A DNA stretch of 64,000 bases, taken from Cyclospora cayetanensis. Its lineage: Eukaryota; Apicomplexa; Conoidasida; Eucoccidiorida; Eimeriidae. Below the pieces are notes generated by a model, which did no database searches, was not told where the DNA came from, and was given only the letters and a program-made list of their open reading frames with translations. Position 1 is the stretch's first letter, and each line of letters starts with the position of its first letter. Location of the stretch: the NCBI RefSeq assembly GCF_002999335.1, contig NW_020312336.1, forward strand, positions 186,001 to 250,000. Direction: 5' to 3'. Below, one piece after another: positions 35,912 through 47,320 of the stretch. The position numbers and the translations under genes were made by a program.

Positions 35912-38900
35912 CTAGTGAATGTCCCAGAGATTCTCGAATTCCGCGCAAATGCTGCTGCAGCAGACCTGCAGGCAACGCAGAGTGCGTGGCACCAGCACAT
36001 CGCGCACACGTTGAATACCTGTGTGCGAGTGTGCGCGCCTTGTGCCGGCTGTAGGTACAGCCCAAAGAAGGCACGTCTTGCATGATCCGTGGAGAGTCCT
36101 CATTAGGAGGACTGTCAAATTGCCGTGCGGAGAAGGACCGCAAGATTCGCGTATGCACACAAACAAAAGCACTTTCAGACCCCATACCCCAAAGTGGACG
36201 CTGAGCACAAAGATGCAAAAGGAAAAACACGACAAAGCCTTGCCCTTCTCCTCCGAAATTGTTTCGCTTACCCCAGCGCTGAGACCGCAAGGGGCAATGG
36301 AGACGCACTCTTCGGCTAGTTCACTGTTTGCAGCTGAAAAGCACCAGCACGACGCAAGATGCAGCAGAGAGACATGCAAAGAGCAAATCGTGCAGGTGTA
36401 CGCACAAGAGGAAAAAGCATGGCATGGAACACCACCGAGAGCATCCAGCTGTCTGCAAGGAGCAAAAAGGGCGAAAACATGAAAAATTTATGAATGATGT
36501 CCGCAACAGCAGCTTAGATGTGGCAGATGGGAACTGCCGCTTCTTCAAAAAAAAGCCAAAAGGGTCATCGCCCTGATTGCGCCTTAGCTGTTTTGGAGGC
36601 GTCCACGACGAATCTCTTACGAGGCAACGAAGGACCCCGGTGCATACATCAAACTCGAAGACAGGAGCCGCGAGGCGCAACAGCGTGTTAAGAGCTCACT
36701 TGGATTAGTGTGCGCCACCGCCCCTACAAGGAAGACAACGGGGTGCTTTGTTTCTTTAAATTGCTGCACGAACGCCTCGAGGTCCACAGGGTGGCCTTTC
36801 GCTGAAAAGGCTAAGAAAACAGGCCCACAACGAAAGCCAGAAAGACGTCTCTGAGCGGGCATTTTCGTTGCCAAAGTGGCACTCAAAGCCTTGCTGGTGT
36901 TCGAACCGCAGGACGCACTGCTAGCACCAAGGAAAGATAAGGCGCTTCACTGGAAAGGACACAGAGAAGTGCAAAGAGGCAAACTCAAAAGTCCAAGCGC
37001 ACCAATCTTTCGGCAGCTGACGGGCAGGAAAAGATTCGGATCATTCTTGATAATCTGCAAAAGCACAAAACACCGACTTCCTGCAGTATCCCCTAGGATG
37101 TGTATTAGCAGCCGACTGTATGCTACGCCCCAAGGCATTTAAAAGGGGGTCTAGCAAACCAGGGATTTTCAGCAAGAAGGGTCTCCTCTTACTTGCAGAA
37201 GCGTAACATTCTTTTCCACGGCCCGAATACGCCGCGTATGCAGCAAATTCACTGCACAGTGTTTCCACAAGCAAGCCAACAACAGCACACACACATACAT
37301 ACATACATACAGGCACATATTCATAGATATATACATACACACACATAGATGAATACACGCATACATACATCGCACGCGAACGATCTTAGGGCGCGTCTTC
37401 AAAAGGGCTTCCCTTCTGTCAAGAATGACAGGCAAGAATACCCACGCCCCCTCTGTGAAGAGGGTCCCTTCAAAGCTGCTTGTATTGCACGCGTATGCAT
37501 GTGCGGACCAGTAGCCGGTCCCTTAAAAACAAGCGAAAGCAAAGGACGCCTCAACGCCTCCACCCTTCCCCCCCCCCCCCGCAGATTCGCAATCGTGCGA
37601 AGACTCTTCGACACCTTCACCGCTATAGCGAGGAGGCGCCTACTCTTAAGGCCAATGCCTGCCCTACCCATGAGCTTGCGGAACTCCTCGTACGTCGGAG
37701 GCACCCTCAGCTGCGGGTGCACTTCGATGAGCTGGCGATCCCTAGTTCGAACGAAGACACACAGCCGTCCTGCCTGAGGGAGCCAGCAGAAAAGCCACCT
37801 GAACCGTCGCGTCTGTGCCTCTCGCCTCGGCAAGCGGCAGGCGCCTGCCAAGAGCAGCCGCTAAACGAAGGCACCATCCATCCACGGCTGTCTGGCCCTT
37901 GCTGAGGGGAGAAGAAGGAGAGGCTCCAACGACCAGACAGCAGCAAAGATGTTCCCGGGATCCCAGCGAGGGGCCCCATATCACGCCCATGAAAAAAGTC
38001 GCCAGCAAAGAGGGAGACAAAGTTGAGGAGGAGGCTCCGGAACACCGAGCAACGCGCACACTACTGCCAAATCGGTGGAGATGAGCAGTACAACAGCTTT
38101 CGAGGAAGTGGAAAGGGAGGGCAGAGGACGGCAAACACATGGAATTGGTGAAAACACGTGCTCTCCCACTCTGTTAAGTGGCGATTCCTGAAGGGCCATT
38201 AGGCACTGATGCGCTATATCAGGTCGCACATCCTGAAGGATCCCATCAGCAGGTGCAAATACCACAGGCGCATCAAACAAGTCGCTATGTAGAGACACTG
38301 CGAAGCTCCACGACATCCCCACGGATCGCGGCTGGCAGCCAGGTCCTCGGAAGGCGAATATTCGTAGGCAAAGTTATAACGAACATGGGGAGCCAGGAGC
38401 AGATAATGCTAGAAACAAAGAGGCTGCATGAGATCTTTAGATTCTGGCGCGCATTGCCGGTTGAGGCATCAGACGCACTCCGCTCTGGAGCCTTGCGATG
38501 CATCTGTTCAAGATGCCTGTGCCAATAGGAAGGCCATGCTTTCAGGTCACTCACTGTGGTGTCTCTCTCCTCATGCTGTAGCAGCCTGCGGTGTTGCAGC
38601 CCTTCCAGCAGCTGGAGTGATCCCTCCCTGCCCTTTGCCAGTTCCAGCACGCTGCAGTCCGCAATCATTCGCATGGAAGCAACCGCTTGACGATAAGGGC
38701 ACTCACTCTGCTCATTGGTGAGCTTTCACACTTGACCGTCGAGGGAAACACATCAGTCAATGCGCCAGCCAGGGTGTGTCAGGACAAATGGAATGCAGAG
38801 TTGCTCCGTGAAAAGTGCCTCAACTTACGCATCCTCAAGCACCACAACAACTTTCTGCCCCTGCAGCCGATCTGCCCTCTTCACTTCTGCCCTCGGCGCC

Positions 38901-38914
38901 TCCTCTTCAATCAT
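35912..38914 (-). CDS. EMG1: Ribosomal RNA small subunit methyltransferase NEP1 (EMG1)
   Basis: SPOUT-class enzyme that N1-methylates a pseudouridine in 18S rRNA and assists small-subunit assembly in the nucleolus. Nine exons: 38914-38829, 38651-38555, 38232-38170, 37773-37668, 37251-37193, 37054-37003, 36810-36700, 36333-36272, 35965-35912. Every phase closes and the product is 229 residues (human and yeast about 245-250). Landmarks in order: QKVVVVLEDA, RPDIAHQCLMALQESPLNR (the family's RPDITHQSLL..DSPLNRAG), LIEVHPQLRVPPTYEEF, IIKNDPNLFLPVSC, then the SPOUT cofactor region VVFLVGAVAHTNP (family: VGAFAHGK), VSIAPCGLSA (family: VSISNYPLSA) and a short AEFENLWDIH end. The NYPLSA motif is changed to APCGLSA, so the SAM pocket may differ slightly. 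The first ATG gives a short N terminus. Confidence 0.9.
37286..37372. repeat. CACA/CATA microsatellite in EMG1 intron 4
   Basis: A run of CACACACATACATACATACAT-type units interrupted by GATATATA, between the exons ending at 37668 and starting at 37251. Confidence 0.8.
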
Positions 38915-39055
38915 CTTACAACTGTCTTTGCGTCTGCTGCTGTGGACTCAGAAGCCGTCGCCCACAATGAGGGCGGCACGAACGCAAGGGGAGCCCGCAC
39001 TCCTCCGGGTGCTGACGACCTCCAGAAGACACGCCGCTCCTCACTGTGGCAACAG

Positions 39056-39353
39056 AAACTATTAAGCACTTGAATAAGTCCTTTACATCCCTCAGAAGCA
39101 AAGTTATCAGTGGGAAGAACCTAGGCGGTGAAAGCAGGGTACAGGGGCCCTTGGGGGCCCACAGCCCAGGACCCTCAGTGGAGCCCTTGCCTGCCCACCC
39201 AGCTTGCAAACGAAACGAGCCCTCCGGAGGCTTTCAACTACAGTAAAGATACAGCTGGAGGAAGCTAATGCTGATATTGTAGAAAAAGGGATCCAAAGGG
39301 AAGATGATGAGACAAAACAAGGCACCTGTATGTCCGTGACTCGATACTGCTAG
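39056..39353 (+). CDS. Coiled-coil exons of an unrecognised small gene
   Basis: A short exon after acceptor CAACAG (39055) encodes TIKHLNKSFTSLRSKV. A second, from 39203 after CACCCAG, encodes LQTKRALRRLSTTVKIQLEE followed by a Glu/Asp/Lys-rich stretch, with stop at 39351-39353. Both are helical and charged, unlike the surrounding DNA. The gene would be transcribed away from EMG1, whose ATG lies at 38914; an ATG at 38968 is a candidate start but its splicing phase does not match. No family recognised. Confidence 0.35.
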
Positions 39354-42300
39354 CGCGAATGATTTGCTCTCTGGGGTTAAAAGGGGAGCCTTCCTGGACT
39401 ATTGGTCCTATATTTTTGTGTTTTCTGTTTTACGGAAATAATATGTTTGAAATAGTGGCCTCATACACGCCGAACTGAGATAGTGGCTACTCCCAAAGCA
39501 CACGAGTGATTTTGCATCCATACAACAAGCACAGGGTGGGGCCTGCTGATCAAAATATTACGATGAGGGTGCAGCTTCTGAAAGTGAAGCGACAATGTAA
39601 AGGGATCTCGTAGATCAAAGGATCTGTTTGTGCTGTCGGATGCGTATGCTTGCATGGAGTTCATTACCCTTGCCCAGGAAAGAGGTTTTACGCTATCAAA
39701 TCCTGATGAAATAAGAAGCCTTTTGCCTTTTGTGCACCGGTTATACACTTTCGCTGTCAAATTGAGCCCTCGTAAGACGGCCAAATGCCTTATTGTACCG
39801 TTCTGGTTGGGGTAGAATGTTCGAAGGGCCCCGGCTCTCTGGAGGATATATTATTGTTGACAATGTCCGAAAGAACATTTTCACCAGGCTTAGTTCTGTT
39901 GTTTTCATGGTCCGTGGACTGGATGAACCGTAATAATGCAGCTAGGAGAACGTTCAAAGACCCTCTGAATAGCTGCAACAGCAAAACCGACACTGAGAAC
40001 CAAGGCGATATAACCCGAAAATAAAGAAGTGAGCATGCAATCTAATGGAGAACAAAATAACGTGACCGATTAATTCAACACTGGCGACTCTCAGTAAAGC
40101 ACATCCTGCTCTATAGTGGTAAAGACCAGCATCGCTGAAATATAAATCCAAGTTCTCAAGAGAAAGTGGAGGCAAAAACCAACGGATTTTCTGGAGAAAC
40201 GGATACCCGACATCATGGTCACTGCACCACTGCAATACCTTTTCAAGACCACCGTAGATAAGCGAGCTCTTCTATGTAGCATGGTAGGCAGCACGCTTCG
40301 ACGCTTTCTACCAAAGCAGTTGTATTTGATTAGGAATTTGTAATGTCGGCAAACTTGTGGCTATTTGCATATGTTGTTCACTGCAGAGTTGTGTTGACTC
40401 AATGTTGGAAGGATCAATGTTGTGCGCCTGTCCACAAATGCCCCCATGCAACTAGCAACGAACTCTCGGAGTGTAGAGGTAGTGCAGAAAAGCACATCCT
40501 AGCTAGCTTTCTGCCTTCATGCAGCTAGCTTAATGGCTAAGAGCAGGGATGGAGCGGACAGCTTTTGGGAATGATGCTTAATAATTATTTGTGCCGGGTT
40601 TGATGCTTAAAGTGTTACCGTAAAAATCTGTATGCGAAATGTAACGGTTGCCGTTCCTTTTAAGGTGAGACACCGAGCCACGCATGCACATGTAAAGACT
40701 GCGCGCAGTATTGAGTTGTACACTCGCACCACGAAGTGGCGAAGACCATGAACATTTCGGGCACCGTAGAATTTCATTCAGATGTTCTTGGTGCTTTTCA
40801 TAGTCTTGCATATATAGAGGCTGCCACTCAGGATATTGAATACAGAGAAGACACTAGTGCTAGCAGTTCCTCGAATACACACACGCACGCGTCCACAGCA
40901 AGCTTTTTCAAGAGGAACTGTAGGTAAAGTACATCAAAATTTTTGCTCTCTGGGTGGACTTCTGCACGAGTTCGCCAAGGCGAGAGATATACGTAAATAG
41001 TGGAAATGAGCAACATCTTTCTTGTTCATGTACGTTTTGTTGATGGGCATCTGTTTGCGGGAATGCAAGCGTCACATTTATCTCTAAAAGCTGTAAAGTC
41101 AGCTTTGCAGGAAGCCTGTGTTTCTCTATTGTTTACGGTTACCGGTGATTTAAAAAATTGCTTCGCTTTAATTTAATTTTATTAAAGATGAAATACATGA
41201 AATATGTAATACAGGAATGTTTCAAGACGGGCTACGAAATTTATTCAGAGGTGGATCTACCCTTCCTTCTTCTCGCAAAAATCCCTAAGCTACCACTAAG
41301 GTATGACATGGCTGAAGAGCTTTTACTGTCATAAATAGACCTAATATGTAAAACTAGTTATGGACAAGAACTAAGAATCAGGATGCTGGGGATGCGGCGT
41401 AACCATGAGAACTGTAGGGCTGCCACGGAATCGTGCCAGAGCTCATCAGAGAACTAGGAAATGATAACTTCCCTAGAAATCGATCTTTTAAATATCTTAG
41501 ACTAGCAAAGATCAAGGCTAACGGATAGACGCGCTAAGAATCGGCCATGTGACCAGCTGGTTCTCAAGAGATCGCTGACGCAGAGTGTACATCTTGTAGA
41601 ACCCCCGTAGTTATGGAACAACCTTAGGCGTCAATGACCCCATAACTAAACCATTTGCCTTTAAACATCTGGCTTGAATCTTCCGTTGCAACTAGTTCTT
41701 TACCTAAAATGCAATCGTAGCGGGTGAGTGTCTGGAGCGGGACGGGCATTCTTTGAGGCCCTGACGGCAGAGGGGGATCCCCCGGTTATGGCGCTTCGTT
41801 GTTCCCTGTGTACGAGAACACTGATTCCTTTGTTATCTTCTGAAAATATTTATTTTTTGAGTTGACAAGCGAAACATTGCGCATTTCTTCTCGCTTGGCC
41901 TTGTACGAAAATATCGGAGTAAAAGTCACTCTGTCGGTTGCAGTGGCGGGCCCACCTTACTAGTGCTCGAAAATGTTCGAGTCTACAAAAATAAGTGGTG
42001 CATTTGCTCATTGAATCTGTTCCAAATGATCCACAGGAGCTCCCTCAGGTGAGGAAGATGTCCTCTTCATTCTTAAGATAATCCTCTTAGAACAGCAAAA
42101 CTAACCATGGGGTCTAGCTGTAACACATACAACAGCTCTACGCACCACTCAAGCCGACGGAAAAGTCTGCAAAGCAAACCAAATACATGAGCTGCGCGTG
42201 ATGGTTTGCCGTCCTGACTGACTATCCTCTGAAATTAAGCAGCTCAAAAGGCTGGACCAACGGACCTACCGCTGTCGCAAAATAGCACAGGGACTGTCAT

Positions 42301-42479
42301 GCTGGTGAAGAAGCAGAATATTTCCGTCACATAGTGACCCCTTCATATGGCTATGTATCGTGCTTCCTCAGAGTGTGCAACAGTGCTGGAGGGCCTTTCG
42401 CTTGCACTTTACTACAAGTTCATTAGTTCCATCAGTCCCATCACTGCGGCAAGCAAACTTCGCCTTCCAGAGGCAGATA
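39354..42479. other. Intergenic, no supported gene
   Basis: About 3.1 kb with only short frames. A 60-codon plus frame at 40736-40927 has a Ser run and no recognised motif. AT-rich patches occur at 41150-41200. Confidence 0.45.
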
Positions 42480-44949
42480 ATGAGGAGACTGTGCATCGCC
42501 TTTAGCTTGCTGCTTTTTGCGAGCAGCTGCATTGGTAAGTGCAAAGGGCATCTGTAATACCTTGTCTAAGGGCTGCTGTTGTCCTAGGGCGGTGTATGAA
42601 CCTTTCACCATAATGGCAAGAGCCCCAGGCTACACTAAACGTGGGTAAGATCGACCAGTACGGATCAGCTTTGGAGCGTTTCTTGATTTGTGCTGCAGCG
42701 CTACAAGATGCAAGGGCACGGCCACTTTTTATAAAATTTGGTGGTGAGAACACTGAGAATTCTTTAAAGACTTGCACAGCGCCGATCGCATATTAGTGCG
42801 TATACGTGTTACTTGCGTCTTCTGGAAAAGAGCCAAATCATAAAAATGTTCTCTCTTTTGCCAAATTTGTTTGAATAGTGACTTTTTCCCGTTTGTCCAG
42901 CACGTGTGTGTGTATATATATATGTATTTTGATGGCTGTTCTCAGGATGTTCTCAACCTAGATTCTTCCCAAGTGTGACAACCGAGACTTATCGGCAGCA
43001 TGTGCTTAAACAGTTGATGATTTTGTTTGAACGACGGAGTCCCAATGCAGAAACTGGACGCCAACAGATCATGTCGGCCTGCACTCAGGCTGCCGCTGTT
43101 CTAGACACTTACCGCAGCGTGCGAAAGGCATTCCTCGATTTTCACATGGAAAAAGACCCGCATGCAGGAATGTCAGAGGACACTTCCGCATGGATGGTTG
43201 CTCGTTTCAATCTCCTTCTCGAAGAAGACGCAGACATCGCCAAAGACAAGAACTTGAAGCAATGCGTCAAATGGTGCTTGGAAGCTAGTAAGATCAAACA
43301 GTATACAGCTCCACGAAAAAAGAGTGGTTTTTCTAAAAAGCTCAGGAATAAGTTCTACATGAAAATCAAGGCAACACTACTTATCGCTAATCAGGGGTGC
43401 AACTTCTGTAAAGCACTTTGGCATGATCATCTCGTAGCCTTCCGTATGCACGATTATAAAATTTTCTTCTTGATATTATTTCCATTCTTCCATTTTAACT
43501 TCATGTTCTTCTGATCGTTCAGCTCTTGTTGTCCAGAAGACACTGTCCCAACGCGTCTTCAGCGATTTCAGCGAACATCCGACTTCTCCTGGAAACGCAT
43601 TCAACAATTTGATCGATGCCTCTCATCCGGGTGATATTTCTCATTCAACAAGAACTGCGCAATTTATGTTGGCGCAGTGCTACGACCAACCGACTCCTAT
43701 CAAAGCCATCGTTTATTCGTGGGCTGCCCTCAGCATCGGCATGGCGGAAACGTTTTTTAAGGCACAGCTAGATTGTGCCATCGAGGGAAGCGCACCAGAA
43801 CAGCTGCAACAAAGTGAAACGCAGGAACAGGGACAAGGGAGGCCAATTGACATGGGGCTTGTTAAAGCCGCAATGGCCATGAGCTGGGGCAACATGAGCC
43901 TGGAAAAGGTCCTAGAGCCCCACCTGCTCGTTGAAGACACCTTATCGAATATTTCAAACAGCAAGCGACTCAAAGCAACAGACAAGCAACGACTGCAGAA
44001 AAATTGTGGAGGAATCCCAAGGCCAGACTTTCAACCTTTCTGGCCCTTCTTCACGGAACCCGCTTTCATAGATGAAGTGCTGTTGGCTATCTTTACGGTT
44101 CCTTCGGAAGAAAGCAAAGAAGGGAAGCCGGCAGTGCAAGAACCCCAGCCAGGAGCAGAACAGGGAACGTCGGAAGAGCCGGAGGTTCAACAGCATCCAG
44201 GACCTTCTGCGTCTCACCCAGGTTAGGTGTTGCAGATAGTTTGTTTTAATTAGCGGCTTGAAACCTCCTAGAAATATAACGACGGACTCCTGGCCCTTTT
44301 GCTTTTCTGTCCTGTGAGCTTCTTGCATTCATACAGCTTTCTCCGAGAGTTCGGATAGCTATGTCCGTTTCTGCCAGCTTGTCACCTGTCCTGTGATTCA
44401 GAGGAGCAGATTAAGGAACCAACGCCTCCCTCAGATAAAGCTGCTGAGCCTCAAGTTGAGGAAGCTCAAGGTCCTGTAGCATCACCAGTTACACCACGCA
44501 GGTCTGATCAAGGCCCCTCCAGTCCTCGAGAGAGCGATGAGGACGACACCAAGAGTACTGGCCATATGGGATCCTGGGTAGCGGAAGGCGTCCCCAAGCC
44601 TGATAAGCAAGACACCCCTCCCAGTGGGAAAGTAAGTGTCAAGCCAGGGGATACACCCTCAGGTGCTCCGAGTGGCCCTGCCGAACCCGTATCCCGTGTG
44701 GACTCACCGGGTCCAGAACCACCAAGGCCAACACTTCCGTCGAGAATTACATTAACGTCGGCTAAAGACAAACCTGAAGAGGTTAAAAAGGAGCCTCTTG
44801 TGCGAAAGGGATCAGACAAATATAAAGCCTATGTAGAAGTCAGGCATGAACCCCCTAAACACGGACTGTATAGCCACCGGCTGCTCTCAACTGCAGGTTT
44901 AGACTCCGAACAAAGTAGAAGTCAGGCAACTAGCGGGAAATCCAGTTAA
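42480..44949 (+). CDS. Secreted protein, unknown family, with Pro/Glu/Ser-rich tail
   Basis: Four exons, 42480-42534, 42946-43287, 43523-44221, 44402-44949, all joined in phase 1; 547 residues. Exon 1 is a compact signal peptide (MRRLCIAFSLLLFASSCIG) cut by a perfect GTAAGT donor, a common layout for coccidian secretory genes. Exons 2 and 3 encode a helical, mixed-charge region with few cysteines (TETYRQHVLKQLMILFERR; AIVYSWAALSIGMAETFF). Exon 4 is disordered and rich in Pro, Ser, Glu and Lys, without a transmembrane helix or GPI-type end. So the protein should be soluble in the secretory pathway or released. I recognise no domain and cannot place it in micronemes, rhoptries or dense granules from sequence. 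Confidence 0.75.
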
Positions 44950-47320
44950 CAAGAAGATCATTCCGAGGCAGAGTAAATAAGGGATTCGTTTACCTGGTCC
45001 TCGCCACTACGCCGTAGATTCGTAATGAGCCGCTGCATATAACTAAATATACGATAAAGGTGCACGCATACGTTTTCCCACGTCTATGATTGGGAAAAGA
45101 TTGTTTTGCTATTCCCCTTTACAGAGTGTGATTTGCGGCTAAATCAGATGCCGAACTTATGACTTGAAGCACATGCTAAAACCATCTCATGCGACGCCAC
45201 ATAACATTCGTACTTTCCATTGGACTATATTGTGTCGACTCATTCAATAGATTCACACAGGTGTATGTGGACGGCAGGAGAGCAGGCTACTCCGGTGTCC
45301 ACAGGCAATTAGGCAAGCTTCAGCCACGTCTTACAGACAACGAGGGTAGGAAAGGAGGAGCTTTTCGTTACAGTTTTTGTAAAAAAGAGTTACCAGAGTA
45401 AGTAGATGGAATCAACTGGCGCCGCGCAATGTGATTCTTGCTCCTTGTCTTTAGAATAGGCGCTATATAGGACCACCGTTCATTCGTGCATTGATTCTTA
45501 ATGTATCTTTGCCAAAAAGGCAGCTTCATAATGTTCGAGAATCGTATGAAGCAAGTTTGCATATCGGGTCCATAAACGAGGCTAAAAGAACAATAATGGC
45601 GAAACAATTTTATGCATTAAAAGAAAATGTCCTTAGATAATGTCCTTGAGGCATTTAATAGAATATTCATTTTCTTTAACTCCTAGGGTGCGTCTCTTGA
45701 TTGTTGATGGGTTCCACTGGGAACAGGGCACGAATCAAAGCAACACAGCTAGACATTTAAATGCCCTGCATCTGGAAGGTTTGGGTTGCAGGACTTATTG
45801 CCACTGCCACGGGATACTGAGTTATTTGTGCTGGCATTATGGATTTATATAAACTCTGCAAGCACTACACACTTATATGCGTCGGCAGGGTACAGCGAAG
45901 CTACCCATTCCAATGTTTGCTTACACTTGTTCATCCAGTTCACCTCTGCCCAAGCAAGCCCGAGGAACCATGCTGAGAATTTGTCTGTTCTCATTACAGA
46001 ACAAAGCGAGCAAGTTGAGATACAATGTCCTGCTGTCTAGTGTATGAGTTTTGAAACAAAATAGACAGTGATCTTGAGGCGGCTTGGAGCTTTAGCAGAG
46101 GTGTCTCTGGGTGGAACAAAGGCAGCCTATATCCCAAGATAAATTGCAAAGCCTGAAGCACATCTAAGACGAGAAGTCAGTTGTTTGGCGTCCATGTAAC
46201 TCGAAATCATGTGCTCTACTTCCTGCCTGAAGATCAAAATTCCATGGGGCGAAGAGTAAGCTTGAAGTGTTAAAAACGTGTAATCCAGATATTGAGTGGA
46301 ATGACACAGGTTGAAGCTCCAGAGGTGTCTTGTGGTGTGAAAACGTGCAGAAACGGCAACGTGTGTGCAGTACCGGCAAACCAGTAGAATTGAGCCGCCG
46401 AGCGGCCTCTGTAATCCATGTCCGTGAATGACACGCAGAGCACAACTCATAAGAAATATGCGATGCTGTGTTTTGCGCGTCTATCATCTGTGTTGTGCTG
46501 TATTCTACGGTATATAACATTATGTAGTGCTCTGATGTAAGACAGAGAATGACACTGACATTTTGCGATTTCAGCACTCTGAGGGGGCTTGTCCCTGCAT
46601 CACGATAAAAACTGCAACCAAATGCAAAAAGCCAGATCGTTTACTCAAAAACTAACGCCTTTGTCTCGCTGAGCTCGGGGAGGAATAAAATCGATGTACT
46701 CTAAGCTATTGCTGCCTCCCTTTTCTCCCTCATGGGTCTTTGATTATGGGGCCCTACGAATTCATTGGCGTTTAGGGCACCCTCTCACCCCTAACCATGC
46801 AATTCAAAGCAAGAACAATTTTTTATCTAGACCAAACTATAATGCGCTGGCTTTGAAGAAGTCATTGAAATCCAGTGCTTCAGGCCTGACGTGCCAGTGC
46901 CTCCAGGGTCACCCTGTCCCCACCCCATAGTTTTAATCCATGTACATACGGGGAAAGCAGAGTACGAAATGGGCCGTTACCTTAATTTTACAAGAAACCA
47001 GGGCCATGCGGATCCTGAGGAGTTGAAGAGCAGTGGAATAATTCGATTTCACGCAAAAATGCTGCTTCCACCTTGTTGATAGCTAGTACCTACTTCCGCT
47101 CACTTTTCCCCCTGCGGCCTCCACCGCAGGTCCTTTTAACACTTGTGTGCCGAATACGGCTTGGTGTATGGTTCCCTTGCATTAAAAAGAATTGGTTGTC
47201 TGTGTCTCAGTCACTTTGACAGTCGTCTCCATGATTGTGCGTGTTCCTTTCGTTGAAGCCTTCTACGCTTGTAGTGATAGAGGTGCTTGAAAGAGCAAAA
47301 TAAAATAGACGCACTTTAGA
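44950..47320. other. Intergenic, no supported gene
   Basis: A 70-codon ATG frame at 45189-45401 begins with a short hydrophobic run but has no other support. Two overlapping minus frames at 46127-46577 look like chance. Confidence 0.45.

Noticed and set aside
37399..37905. Several long overlapping frames on both strands over EMG1 exon 4 and its flanks
   Set aside because: They are shadows of a GC-rich exon and its intron. Only the frame with IEVHPQLRVPP has family motifs and closing splice phases.
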